64,000 nt of DNA from contig NC_022538.1 in NCBI RefSeq assembly GCF_000968055.1, positions 903,499 to 967,498 on the forward strand, written 5' to 3'. Positions 20,096 to 28,284 of the stretch are shown here, one piece after another. This stretch comes from Alteracholeplasma palmae J233 (lineage in GTDB: Bacteria; Bacillota_I; Bacilli_A; Acholeplasmatales; Acholeplasmataceae). A program made the position numbers and the translations under genes. Numbering within the stretch: position 1 is the first letter of the stretch; every line of letters begins with the position of its first letter. The notes under the pieces were generated by a model. The model was not told the DNA's origin and made no database searches. It saw only the letters and a list, made by a program, of their open reading frames with translations.

Positions 20096-20143
20096 AAAAA
20101 CCTCAACAAGAATCCTTATATGGAAAACTGTTGAGGTTTTTTT
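20096..20143 (+). terminator. Terminator ending the AAA+/YDG operon
   Basis: AAAAACCTCAACA (20096-20108) pairs perfectly with TGTTGAGGTTTTT (20129-20141), followed by more T. A stable rho-independent terminator just after the last operon gene. Confidence 0.9.
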
Positions 20144-20204
20144 ATAGAAATGAGCATATAAAAAAGGGACTGTAACGAAATAAAAGTAACAGTCTATAAA
20201 ACAA

Positions 20205-20237
20205 AAAAGCCGCTCTAGAATCCTAGGGCGGTTTTTT
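20205..20237 (+). terminator. Terminator just inside the left end of the IS
   Basis: AAAAGCCGCTCTAG (20205-20218) pairs with CTAGGGCGGTTTTT from 20223 (two G-T pairs, loop AATC), with a T run to 20237. It would stop outside transcription from entering the transposase gene. Confidence 0.8.
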
Positions 20238-20252
20238 GGTATAATTATAGTA
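20237..20252 (+). promoter_or_regulatory. Extended -10 promoter giving a leaderless transposase transcript
   Basis: TGGTATAAT (20237-20245) is an extended -10 box ending six bases before the transposase ATG (20252), so transcription should start at or next to the start codon. There is no Shine-Dalgarno; the upstream region is the terminator. Confidence 0.6.
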
Positions 20253-21748
20253 TGCAAACACAACAAAATATACAACATAATTTTAACCCAAAACAGTTAA
20301 AATTACCACTACAATTAGACATAAAAATTCCTTTTGATAGTGAAGTTCGTACATTTGATGAAGTATTTAGAAAATTGGAGATAAAAAAATACTTAAATAG
20401 CTCAAAAGACCCAAGAGGTCGTATGGGTTATAATCCGGTTCAAATGTTAAAACTGATCATGTTTTGTCAAATGGAAAAGATTCAATCTTTAAGAGATATG
20501 GCAAAAGCTGCTAAAAATGATATTAGAATCATGTGGCTTACAGATGAATTAATGCCAAGTCATCAAACAATAAAAACCTTTATGGATAAATACTTAGTTA
20601 AAGGAATAGATGAAATCTTTTATGAACTAAGTAAGTACTTAATAAAAAAAGAATCTATTGATACAGATAAATTATATATAGATGGTACTAAAATAGAATC
20701 GGTGGCTAATAAATATAGTTTTACATGGCGTGGTTCTATTGAAAAGTTTAGAGATAAGTTATATAAAAAAATAACCAAACAGATAGAATCCTTAAATAAA
20801 AGATATGAAGACTCAGATATCTTCTTTTCCATACATGAAACATATAACACTGATAATTTAAATAGCATCAAAGACTTTCTACTTAATGAGATAGATAGGG
20901 AATTAATAGAGTTTAAATATGGTAAAGGAAAAAGAAAAACTACTTTACAAAGAGATTATGAACATATCTTAGAATATTTAGCTAAACTTGTAGAGTATGA
21001 AAGACATTTAAAGATTATGGGTAATGATAGAAACTCATATGCTAAAACAGATATAGACGCGACTTTTATGCATATGAAAGAAGATCATATGCGTAATAGT
21101 CAATTAAAACCAGGGTATAATATACAAATTGGTGTATCAAATGAATATATCCTACATCTAGATATCTATAAAGAACGTAGTGATTATAAAACTTTGATTC
21201 CTTTTTTAGAAGGATTTAAGAAAAGTTATGACTTCTATCCAAAATATCCAGTAGCGGATGCTGGATATGGTGGATTAACGAATTATCGTTATTTAAAACT
21301 AAACGATATGGAGCTTTATCAAAAATATGCAATGTATGCTAAAGATACGCATGACAAAAAAAGAATGAAAGATCCATATTTTCCATTTAACCTTACTAAA
21401 TCAGGTAATGATTATTTAACACCTAATGGAGATACTTTAAAGTATCTGTATAGAAATAATCGAGGTAATGATGTATATGAATTACCAAATGGTAAGCGTA
21501 AAGAGATTAATGATGAAAATCTTACATACCAAAAAGAGGTTATTAAAAATCTTACATCACCATTAGGAATTGAATTAAGAGTTCAAAGGTCAATTCAAGT
21601 TGAGGGTGCCTTTGGAGTGATTAAAGAAGCATTTAAAGTAAGAAGATTTAGACGAAGATTAACTCATAATGTTAAAATGGAGTTTTATTTAACAGCGATT
21701 GGGTATAATTTGAGAAAATATCATAATAAAAAGTATAGAATAACATAA
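20252..21748 (+). CDS. IS1182-family DDE transposase
   Basis: 498 residues, intact. The N-terminal DNA-binding region carries 'GYNPVQMLKLIMFCQ' and '..SHQTIKTFMDKY', typical of the IS1182/DUF772 type. The catalytic DDE triad is visible as Asp144 in 'IDGTKIES', the Asp of 'PVADAGYGG' and the Glu of 'QVEGAFGVIKEAF'. It catalyses cut-and-paste or copying of the IS. The start has no ribosome-binding site but lies directly behind an extended -10 box, so translation is probably leaderless. Confidence 0.92.
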   Translation: MQTQQNIQHNFNPKQLKLPLQLDIKIPFDSEVRTFDEVFRKLEIKKYLNSSKDPRGRMGYNPVQMLKLIMFCQMEKIQSLRDMAKAAKNDIRIMWLTDELMPSHQTIKTFMDKYLVKGIDEIFYELSKYLIKKESIDTDKLYIDGTKIESVANKYSFTWRGSIEKFRDKLYKKITKQIESLNKRYEDSDIFFSIHETYNTDNLNSIKDFLLNEIDRELIEFKYGKGKRKTTLQRDYEHILEYLAKLVEYERHLKIMGNDRNSYAKTDIDATFMHMKEDHMRNSQLKPGYNIQIGVSNEYILHLDIYKERSDYKTLIPFLEGFKKSYDFYPKYPVADAGYGGLTNYRYLKLNDMELYQKYAMYAKDTHDKKRMKDPYFPFNLTKSGNDYLTPNGDTLKYLYRNNRGNDVYELPNGKRKEINDENLTYQKEVIKNLTSPLGIELRVQRSIQVEGAFGVIKEAFKVRRFRRRLTHNVKMEFYLTAIGYNLRKYHNKKYRIT

Positions 21749-21851
21749 TAGATATCTACAATAAACTTAAGATTTTAATAGAATCTTCTTTTTTGACGCC
21801 TAAAAGTAGATGTTTTTTGATTTTATCCACATAGTTCACGGTAGATATAAG

Positions 21852-21874
21852 AAAAAAAGAACTGTTAAGTTCTT
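21852..21874 (-). terminator. Terminator on the minus strand after the P-type ATPase
   Basis: On the minus strand AAGAAC-TTAACA-GTTCTT is followed by a T run. It lies within the putative right end of the IS, so it either belongs to the IS or is the ATPase terminator, in which case the IS right end is shorter than proposed. Confidence 0.6.
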
Positions 21875-21919
21875 GAAGTAGTGAATTACTTCATTTCTTT
21901 ACAGCTCCTTTAATTAAAA

Positions 21920-24688
21920 TTATAAATTAGTTTTTTTCTTCTTACTTACTTTATTAAAGATTTTAGTAATCTCAACAACAATTAATGGAGTAACTGATAA
22001 TGCAACAATTAAACCCCATTCAAGTAATGTAGGAACTTGAATTCCAAAAATATTTCTTGTAAATGGAATAGCAACCGTAACAAGTTGTAAGACTAAACTA
22101 ATAAAGAATGCCATAATTAAGAATTTATTCATCTTTAATTTAAATGGTGAATGAGTTTCACTTCTAGCATTAAATGCATGAATTAATTGAGAAATAGCTA
22201 ACACCATGAAAGTCAATGTTTGAGCATAAGTTTGAGCTTGTTCAGAAGCAGCTAAATGCCCTTGTGATGCAGCGATTGCTTCATCAAAGTGAAGTGTATA
22301 ACCGATATAGTAAGCAGCGAATGTTAATAAGCCGATCATTAGACCTTGCCAAGCAATCTTAAATCCAAGACCATCGCTGAAAATTGACTTCTTAGAGTCT
22401 CTAGGAGCATAGTCCATAATATCTGGTTCTTTTGGTTCTAAACCTAATCCAATAGCCATTAATGAGTCTGTAACTAAGTTTACCCATAAAATTTGAGCAG
22501 CAGTAAGAGTTGTTACTGTTTCACCAAATAAAAGGATACCTAATGTTGTACCAAGGAAAATTGTTACAATTTCACCAATATTACAACTTAATAAGAAATG
22601 AATAGACTTTTTAATATTTGAGAAGATTGCACGACCTTCAGAAACTGCATTAACGATTGTAGCAAAGTTATCGTCTGTTAAGACCATATCAGCAGCACCT
22701 TTAGCAACTTCTGTACCAGTGATACCCATAGCAATACCAATATCTGCTTGCTTGATAGAAGGAGCATCATTTACACCATCACCAGTCATCGCAACAACTA
22801 AACCAGTTGCTCGCCATGCTTTAACAATTCTAACTTTATTTTCTGGACTTACACGAGCATATACTCTAATATGAGCTAAGCGTTGAGCAAATTCATCATC
22901 TGATAATAAATCAAGTTCATGACCAGTGATAGCAATATCATCTTTACCTAAAATACCTAATTCAGTAGCAATCGCAACTGCAGTGTTTTTATGGTCACCA
23001 GTAATCATAATAGTAGTGATACCAGCTTTTTTACATTGAACGATTGCGTCTTTAGCTTCTGGTCTTGCAGGGTCAATCATTCCAACTAAACCTAATAAAG
23101 TCACATCAGTTTCTAAATCAGCATATGATAATTTTGAAACATCTTTAACATTATCTACTTTTTTATAAGCAATTGCTAAAACTCTTAAAGCTTTATCAGC
23201 CATGTTATTATTAGCAGTTTCAAATTCTTTTATTGTATGAGCATCGTTTGGAATTAATGAGCCGTTGTCATCAATAAATTTTGTACGTTTGAATAAAACA
23301 TCAGGAGCACCTTTAATTACTGCGTAGATACCGTCTTTAAATTTATGAACAGTAGTCATTAACTTACGTTCTGAATCAAATGGTAATTCATGAATTCTAT
23401 CATAAGAAGCATTGATTGTAATAGGATTTTCTTTTAAAGTAATTGCTAAGTCAACAAATGCGATTTCAGTTGGATCTCCAATTTTAACAAAACTATCATT
23501 TTCTTCTCTAATTTTAGTATCGTTACATAAAACACCGTATGAAACTAAGCGTTCAATTTGTGGGGTCATTTTCAAGTTAGAAACTTTTTGAGTATTTTTA
23601 TTTAAGTATAACTCTTGAACAGTCATTACGTTTTGAGTTAAAGTACCAGTCTTGTCAGAACAAATAATAGTAGTTGAACCAAGTGTTTCAACTGCAGGCA
23701 ATGTTCTCATAATAGCACGTTGTTTAACAAGGTTTTGCATACCAAGTGCTAATACAATAGTAATAATTGCAGGAAGGCCTTCTGGAATAGCAGCAACTGC
23801 AAGCGCAACTGATGTTAATAAAGCATCTTTCCAAACTTCAAATGTAACAGGAGCATTACTAAATGCGTAAGCTTCAATAATAGTAATAGCAAAAATTACA
23901 GCAGTGATAGCTAATGCGATGATTGCTAAAAATTTACCTAATTGAGCAATGTTTTTTTGTAATGGAGTCGTATCAGACTCTGTTTCATTAAGCATTGCAG
24001 CGATTTTACCAATTTCTGTATCCATACCAACAGAAGTAACAACTGCTAGTCCTCTACCATAAGTAACAACAGTTCCCATAAAACCTAAGTTAACTCTATC
24101 ACCTAAAGGGATATTTAAATCTTCTAAAGGTAAAGCACTTTTTTCAACTGGAACAGCTTCCCCAGTTAAAGCACTCTCATCAGCTTTTAAGTTAACTGAT
24201 TGAATAATTCTAACATCAGCAGGCATATAGTCACCAGCTTCTAAAACAACAATATCACCAATAACTAAATCAGCAACATCAATAATTAAGTCTTTACCAC
24301 CTCTAATTACTTTTGCATGAGGTGAAGACATAGCTTTAATAGATTCTAGTGCTTTTTCAGCTTTTGATTCTTGCATAATACCTAATAAAGCATTAATCAA
24401 GACGATTGCGATAATTAATCCACCTTCAAACATTTCTTCAGGCTTCTTTTCTAAAATAGCCATTAAGAATGAAAGAAGTGATGCACCAATCAATATAAGA
24501 ACCATGAAGTCCTTTAATTGATCAATGAAACGTAAGAATAATGAACGTTTCTTTGCTTCAGCAAGCTTGTTCTTGCCGTATTTTTCAGTTCTAATAAGAA
24601 CTTCTTGTTCAGATAAGCCTAATTTTTCGTTTGTATCGAAACTCTTTAGTAACTCATCTTTTGTTTGCTGGTAAACTTGTTTTTCCAT
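21920..24688 (-). CDS. P-type cation-transporting ATPase (P2A, Ca2+/Mn2+ type)
   Basis: 922 residues, full length for bacterial SERCA/PMCA-like pumps. It has the N-terminal cation-ATPase domain, the TGEA loop of the actuator domain, the phosphorylation motif DKTGTLT, 'TGDGVNDAPS' at the hinge, 'AIPEGLPAI' in M4, 'NLVTDSLMAIGLGLEP' in M6 and a four-helix C-terminal block. M4 and M6 residues fit Ca2+ or Mn2+ pumps. It should expel the cation from the cytoplasm using ATP. The upstream yybP-ykoY riboswitch argues for Mn2+ as at least one substrate, since that RNA class turns on Mn2+ export genes. RBS AGGAGG precedes the ATG. Monocistronic. Confidence 0.92.
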   Translation of the reverse strand: MEKQVYQQTKDELLKSFDTNEKLGLSEQEVLIRTEKYGKNKLAEAKKRSLFLRFIDQLKDFMVLILIGASLLSFLMAILEKKPEEMFEGGLIIAIVLINALLGIMQESKAEKALESIKAMSSPHAKVIRGGKDLIIDVADLVIGDIVVLEAGDYMPADVRIIQSVNLKADESALTGEAVPVEKSALPLEDLNIPLGDRVNLGFMGTVVTYGRGLAVVTSVGMDTEIGKIAAMLNETESDTTPLQKNIAQLGKFLAIIALAITAVIFAITIIEAYAFSNAPVTFEVWKDALLTSVALAVAAIPEGLPAIITIVLALGMQNLVKQRAIMRTLPAVETLGSTTIICSDKTGTLTQNVMTVQELYLNKNTQKVSNLKMTPQIERLVSYGVLCNDTKIREENDSFVKIGDPTEIAFVDLAITLKENPITINASYDRIHELPFDSERKLMTTVHKFKDGIYAVIKGAPDVLFKRTKFIDDNGSLIPNDAHTIKEFETANNNMADKALRVLAIAYKKVDNVKDVSKLSYADLETDVTLLGLVGMIDPARPEAKDAIVQCKKAGITTIMITGDHKNTAVAIATELGILGKDDIAITGHELDLLSDDEFAQRLAHIRVYARVSPENKVRIVKAWRATGLVVAMTGDGVNDAPSIKQADIGIAMGITGTEVAKGAADMVLTDDNFATIVNAVSEGRAIFSNIKKSIHFLLSCNIGEIVTIFLGTTLGILLFGETVTTLTAAQILWVNLVTDSLMAIGLGLEPKEPDIMDYAPRDSKKSIFSDGLGFKIAWQGLMIGLLTFAAYYIGYTLHFDEAIAASQGHLAASEQAQTYAQTLTFMVLAISQLIHAFNARSETHSPFKLKMNKFLIMAFFISLVLQLVTVAIPFTRNIFGIQVPTLLEWGLIVALSVTPLIVVEITKIFNKVSKKKKTNL

Positions 24689-24708
24689 TATTTTCCTCCT
24701 ATATAATT

Positions 24709-24747
24709 AAAAAAGACCAACAAGACCTTTTAAGGTCTAGAAGGTCT
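24709..24747 (-). terminator. Riboswitch expression-platform terminator
   Basis: On the minus strand AGACC (24747-24743) pairs with GGTCT (24718-24714), enclosing AGACCT/AGGTCT (24738-24733 / 24728-24723), then six T (24714-24709). The outer 5' arm is part of the conserved GAGACC of the aptamer, so ligand-bound aptamer and terminator exclude each other. Confidence 0.8.
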
Positions 24748-24830
24748 CGTTACAAGTTAATGACTTGAAATTAACCGGGCTTAACGCCGTATTGACGATT
24801 AATTTAATTGGGAAACTACTCCCCTTCACT
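24743..24830 (-). promoter_or_regulatory. yybP-ykoY (Mn2+) riboswitch aptamer
   Basis: The minus strand carries the hallmark GGGGAGTAG (24824-24816), a CGTCA..ACGG stem region, CCCGG (about 24779-24775) and GAGACC (24748-24743), in the order seen in the yybP-ykoY family. That family is established as a Mn2+-sensing ON switch. Here GAGACC is needed both by the aptamer and by the terminator, so Mn2+ should permit read-through into the ATPase gene. Confidence 0.82.
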
Positions 24831-24836
24831 GATATA

Positions 24837-24865
24837 ATCATATCATAAAGAAAAAATAACTTCAA
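24837..24865 (-). promoter_or_regulatory. Promoter of the riboswitch/P-type ATPase unit
   Basis: On the minus strand TTGAAG (24865-24860), a 17-base spacer and TATGAT (24842-24837). Transcription would start near 24830, immediately upstream of the aptamer. Confidence 0.75.
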
Positions 24866-24903
24866 GAAAAAAATATGTAAAAATGTTAATATAGTGGGAT
24901 TCA

Positions 24904-24932
24904 TTGACAAAACTGCTAACTTATAGTATGAT
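24904..24932 (+). promoter_or_regulatory. Consensus promoter of the CNNM/CBS gene
   Basis: TTGACA (24904-24909), exactly 17 bases, TATGAT (24927-24932). Transcription starts near 24939, leaving a leader of about 95 bases. Confidence 0.85.
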
Positions 24933-24939
24933 ATTCCTA

Positions 24940-25043
24940 TCATATTTTATAGAAGTCGGAGGAAAAAATTCATAAATATGGACGAGAGCAGTAATGGGCA
25001 AAGGTATCAAATAGTCAACTGGGGGACAAAATTATGCAAATAG
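24940..25043 (+). other. Leader of the CNNM/CBS gene with an overlapping 21-codon ORF
   Basis: The 95-base leader contains GGAGGA (24958-24963) and an ATG at 24978 opening a 21-codon ORF that runs past the main start codon (25034) in another frame and ends with TAG at 25041-25043. The spacing from GGAGGA to that ATG (14) is long, so translation is uncertain. I do not recognise a riboswitch class here. Confidence 0.35.
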
Positions 25044-26374
25044 TATTAATTATTGTCTTTATAGGGTTAAATGCGATATTCGCTGCCAGTGAAATAGCTT
25101 TAGTTTCAGTAAACGAAAATAAAGTTAATGCGGATGCTGAAAATGGAAATAAGAAAGCAATTAAAGTACAATACTTTATGCATAAATCTACAAATTTCTT
25201 ATCAGCAATTCAAATTGGTATTACATTATTAGGTTTCTTAAATGGTGCGCTTGCCGCAGATGCCTTTTCAGAAGCACTTGTAAACAGTATAACAAATGCA
25301 ACATCAAGCATTCCTGTGAACATACTAAGACCAGTAATCACCTTTCTAGTAATGTTAGTTTTAACGTATTTCCAAGTAGTTTTTGGAGAAATCGTTCCTA
25401 AACGTTTAGCAATGAGAGCACCTGAAAAGGTATCATATGCTACAGTTTCAATAGTTAAAGTGATCGCCACGATCATGAGACCGTTTGTTTGGGTATTAAC
25501 AGCTTCAGCTAATTTAGTTTTAAGAATTTTTGGGGTTAAACCTGGAGATGATGAAAATCAAATTACAGAAGAAGAAATTCGTTTAATGTTATCTTCTAGT
25601 GAGAAAAAGGGAGTTATCGATGAAAACGAAAATGAAATGATTCAAAATATATTTGAGTTTGATAACACAACTGTTTCTGAAATTATGACACACAGAACAG
25701 AAGTATCAGCTGTAAATATTAAAATAACAAAAGAGGAATTAATCCAATTCATTAACAGTGAAAGATATACAAGATTTCCTGTATATGATGAAAGTATTGA
25801 TAATATTGTAGGAATTATTCACGTTAAAGATGTCTTTAGATATTTTTCAAAAAAACAAGAGACATTTGAAATTCAAAATGTCATTAGAGAAGCTTATTAT
25901 GTTCCAGATTCTAAGAATGTTAGTGAATTATTTAAAGAGATGAAAGCACAAAAGATTCATATTGCAGTTGTCATAGATGAATACGGCGGAACAGCTGGTA
26001 TCGTTACAATCGAAGATTTAATTGAAGAAATCTTAGGTGATATTGATGATGAATATGATGATGAAGAAATTGAAATTGAACATGTTTCTAATGATGAATA
26101 TCTCATTGATGGATTAACTGATTTAGACGATGTTGAAGATGAAATACACGCTAACTTGCCAGTTGAAGATTATGATACTTTAAGTGGATTTATGTTAGGA
26201 CAACTAGGAAGATTTCCAGAAGATGATGAAAAAATTGTTGTCGAATATAATGGCTATCAATTTGAAGGTATTACTTATGAAGATAGAGTAGTTGTAAGTG
26301 TTAAGGTGACTAAATTAGAACCTAAAGAAGAAATAACAGAAACTGAAATAAAAGAAGAAAATGGCAACCAATAA
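25034..26374 (+). CDS. HlyC/CorC family transporter (CNNM + CBS + CorC_HlyC)
   Basis: 446 residues; RBS GGGGGA at 25021-25026. The N-terminal CNNM/DUF21 domain (1 to about 175) has three to four membrane helices with 'NAIFAASEIALVSV' and 'EIVPKRLA', then an acidic helix, two CBS motifs (about 205-325, 'MTHRTEV.A' and 'DEYGGTAGIVTIEDL'), an Asp/Glu-rich stretch and a C-terminal CorC_HlyC transporter-associated domain (about 345-430). Members are linked to Mg2+ and other divalent-cation efflux or homeostasis; the name haemolysin is historical. It lies divergent from the Mn2+-regulated ATPase, a cation-handling pair. Confidence 0.9.
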   Translation: MQIVLIIVFIGLNAIFAASEIALVSVNENKVNADAENGNKKAIKVQYFMHKSTNFLSAIQIGITLLGFLNGALAADAFSEALVNSITNATSSIPVNILRPVITFLVMLVLTYFQVVFGEIVPKRLAMRAPEKVSYATVSIVKVIATIMRPFVWVLTASANLVLRIFGVKPGDDENQITEEEIRLMLSSSEKKGVIDENENEMIQNIFEFDNTTVSEIMTHRTEVSAVNIKITKEELIQFINSERYTRFPVYDESIDNIVGIIHVKDVFRYFSKKQETFEIQNVIREAYYVPDSKNVSELFKEMKAQKIHIAVVIDEYGGTAGIVTIEDLIEEILGDIDDEYDDEEIEIEHVSNDEYLIDGLTDLDDVEDEIHANLPVEDYDTLSGFMLGQLGRFPEDDEKIVVEYNGYQFEGITYEDRVVVSVKVTKLEPKEEITETEIKEENGNQ

Positions 26375-26393
26375 GGTTGCCATTAATTTTTTT
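26360..26393. terminator. Shared terminator between convergent genes
   Basis: AATGGCAACC (26360-26369) / GGTTGCCATT (26375-26384) with a loop of five and a T run at 26387-26393. The stop codon of the CNNM gene lies in the loop, and the end of the minus-strand regulator (26383) overlaps the 3' arm. Confidence 0.85.
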
Positions 26394-26973
26394 GATGTCT
26401 AGGTTTATAAATAATATAAAATAGCATGAACATACATATTTGTACTGCAGCAGCAAATATAAATATAAAGTAGGATCCATTAAAATTAAGATGTAAAAAT
26501 AATAGTAATGCAGAAGTCCAAAGGAGAATTATTTGATAAAAGATAATCTCTTTTTTTCTTTTCCAAACGATATTAAAAATAAGCAAATTTAAAGATGATC
26601 CAACAACAGCCCATATAAATAAAAGCCAATTTTCATACTCAACATTAAACCAAGTAAATAGACCAAAAATAAGGGTTGCTACAGCGAATATAATACTTGC
26701 ATAAAAATAGCTTAATAATGTTCTACTACGTTTTTTAGTTGCGTTTTTCCTAGGTTCTTTAAAGACTAATTGATCTAAGGTAACACCGAATAGTTTAGAT
26801 AAATCTACTAGTGTAGCAACATCAGGTATACCATCTGCCCTTTCCCACTTAGAAATTGATTTATCAGAGTAGTTTAGTTTCTCTGCTAACTCAAATTGAG
26901 TTAAATTAAGTTGTTTACGATAAAAAGTGATGTTTTTGGCTATCGTAAGTGCCATAATGTCTTTATTTTCCAT
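26383..26973 (-). CDS. XRE-family regulator with C-terminal membrane domain
   Basis: 196 residues. Residues about 10-70 are a classic HTH_3/XRE DNA-binding domain ('LTQFELAEKLNYSDKSISKWERADGIPDVATL'-type layout, cited here only by its key LTQ..LA..L..S...ISKWE pattern). Four hydrophobic helices follow (about 88-108, 115-132, 140-160, 165-187). Membrane-bound XRE regulators of this shape are common in Firmicutes and sense envelope or small-molecule signals; target genes unknown. Divergent from the SGNH-like gene, which it may control. Confidence 0.85.
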   Translation of the reverse strand: MENKDIMALTIAKNITFYRKQLNLTQFELAEKLNYSDKSISKWERADGIPDVATLVDLSKLFGVTLDQLVFKEPRKNATKKRSRTLLSYFYASIIFAVATLIFGLFTWFNVEYENWLLFIWAVVGSSLNLLIFNIVWKRKKEIIFYQIILLWTSALLLFLHLNFNGSYFIFIFAAAVQICMFMLFYIIYKPRHQKN

Positions 26974-27104
26974 AAAAGTATTATAACATAAAGCTATTCT
27001 ACTGTCAGTAGATTATAATAAAAAAACTCTATTTTTGTCAAAATGATAAGTAGGTAGGAATAAAATTGGAAAAATAGTATAGTAATAGGGTGAGGTGAAG
27101 TAAT

Positions 27105-27737
27105 ATGGAAAAAATACTTTTATTAGGAAATTCATTGATTAGTAAGAAGACAATTGAAGCAAATAAAGCATTAGAATATAATATTGAAGATGTTACTGAG
27201 ATTGGAATGACAATTGATACTGGGTATAAAAAGTTAAAACAAATCTTAAAGATTAATAAAAGCTTTGATTTTGTTGTATTATCTTTTGGTGGTAATGATT
27301 GGGAATATGTTTGGAAAACTACTGATGATAAAAGAATATTTTTACCTAAAACATCATTTGAAAAGTTTAAAAAAACATATAAAAAGATTATTAAATTATT
27401 GAAGAAAAATCATATTAAACCAGTGTTGATTAGTTTACCACCACTTGAGGCTAAAAAATATTATGATTGGATTTTAACTCAAATTGAAGATAAAAATAAT
27501 TTAGCAAGTACATTGAAAACAGAAGAAAAAGTTGCTAGATATCATGAATTATATAATCTAACAATATATGAATTGTTTGTTAAGTATGATACAAAACTAA
27601 TAGATCTAAATAAAGAATTCATGAATGATAATAAGAAAGAAACTTTATTAAGTGAAGATGGCGTTAGTTTAAATCTTCTTGGTCAAGATAAAGCTAATAG
27701 TATCTTAATGAACAAATTGAGAAATCTAGTTCTATAA
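27105..27737 (+). CDS. SGNH/GDSL-like protein with Ser at the catalytic His position
   Basis: 210 residues; RBS GAGGTGAAG. It shows SGNH blocks: GNS (Ser10) in 'ILLLGNSLI', a Gly in 'EIGMTIDTG', 'FGGND' and the C-terminal 'EDGVSLNLLGQ'. In active SGNH hydrolases the last block is DxxH; here it reads D-G-V-S, so the general base His is absent. No signal peptide, so cytoplasmic. It may be a binding protein, use another residue, or be decaying; the rest of the fold looks intact. Confidence 0.7.
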   Translation: MEKILLLGNSLISKKTIEANKALEYNIEDVTEIGMTIDTGYKKLKQILKINKSFDFVVLSFGGNDWEYVWKTTDDKRIFLPKTSFEKFKKTYKKIIKLLKKNHIKPVLISLPPLEAKKYYDWILTQIEDKNNLASTLKTEEKVARYHELYNLTIYELFVKYDTKLIDLNKEFMNDNKKETLLSEDGVSLNLLGQDKANSILMNKLRNLVL

Positions 27738-27789
27738 ATATAGATATTACTTTACATTTCCTACGTATTAGTATAAAATACTAATGCAT

Positions 27790-28130
27790 GGGGATGTCCT
27801 GGATTCGCCATGGTTAGGAACTTTATATGTGCATGTCTTGGTTACGCAAGTAAAAACGTTGAGGTTTTTAATAACCGGAAATCAAAGATTACAATTCGCT
27901 GCTTAAGAAAAAGCATGCGCCGACCTTAAATTTTCTTACGATTTAAGTAAGGCCAATTTAGTAAGATATATAAACTATAGTGCCTTGGATAGTTTATGAA
28001 TATAAAAGGCTGGTATAAACATTTTTTGTTCATTTAAAGTGTTTGTATGAGATTAAGAAATGAACTAAACATGTAGACCATATAAACAGAATAATCGTGT
28101 ACAGGGGTTCGATTCCCCTCATCTCCACCA
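27790..28130 (+). ncRNA. ssrA: tmRNA
   Basis: The 5' end GGGGATG (27790-27796) pairs with CATCTCC just before the encoded CCA (28128-28130) to form the acceptor stem; the T arm GGGGTTCGATTCCCC is at 28104-28118. The interior has a tag reading frame ending ...LQFAA with TAA at 27904-27906. GGTTA (27840-27844) can pair with TAACC (27872-27876) as part of a pseudoknot. tmRNA with SmpB rescues stalled ribosomes. I could not fix the resume codon. Confidence 0.93.
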
Positions 28131-28140
28131 TCCATATATT

Positions 28141-28198
28141 CAATTGGTTGACACGAAGAGGGTTGAACCCCTAAAAATGCCAACTGTTTTGTTTATTT
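28141..28198 (+). terminator. Probable tmRNA terminator region
   Basis: A nested stem with GGTTG/CAACT outside and GGGTT/AACCC inside (about 28146-28186) is followed by T-rich sequence. The tail is interrupted, so this is a weak call; the region could also carry an old island junction. Confidence 0.4.
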
Positions 28199-28284
28199 TG
28201 GATAGTGTCTTATTTTTTTATGATATTTTATAAAAAAATAGCAAGATTTTCTTATAGAACTATAATAATAAAGGGGTTGTAAAA

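Larger units (their letters stand above)
20166..21908 (+). mobile_element. IS1182-family insertion sequence, apparently complete
   Basis: About 1.74 kb containing one intact transposase. Imperfect terminal inverted repeats: GGGACTGTAACGAAATAAA at 20166-20184 and, on the other strand, GGAGCTGTAAAGAAATGAA at 21908-21890 (15 of 19 match). No clear target-site duplication; A/T runs on both sides leave the ends uncertain by a few bases. It lies between the terminators of two convergent units and interrupts no gene. Confidence 0.8.

Noticed and set aside
21890-21912. Target-site duplication of the IS
   Set aside because: Only A/T runs flank both ends; no unambiguous duplicated bases.
24940-25030. 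Mg2+ M-box riboswitch before the HlyC/CorC gene
   Set aside because: Leader is too short and lacks recognisable conserved blocks.
28101-28140. Attachment site duplication for an integrated island at tmRNA
   Set aside because: I found no second copy of the tmRNA 3' end downstream and no integrase, so island insertion at tmRNA is only suggested by position.
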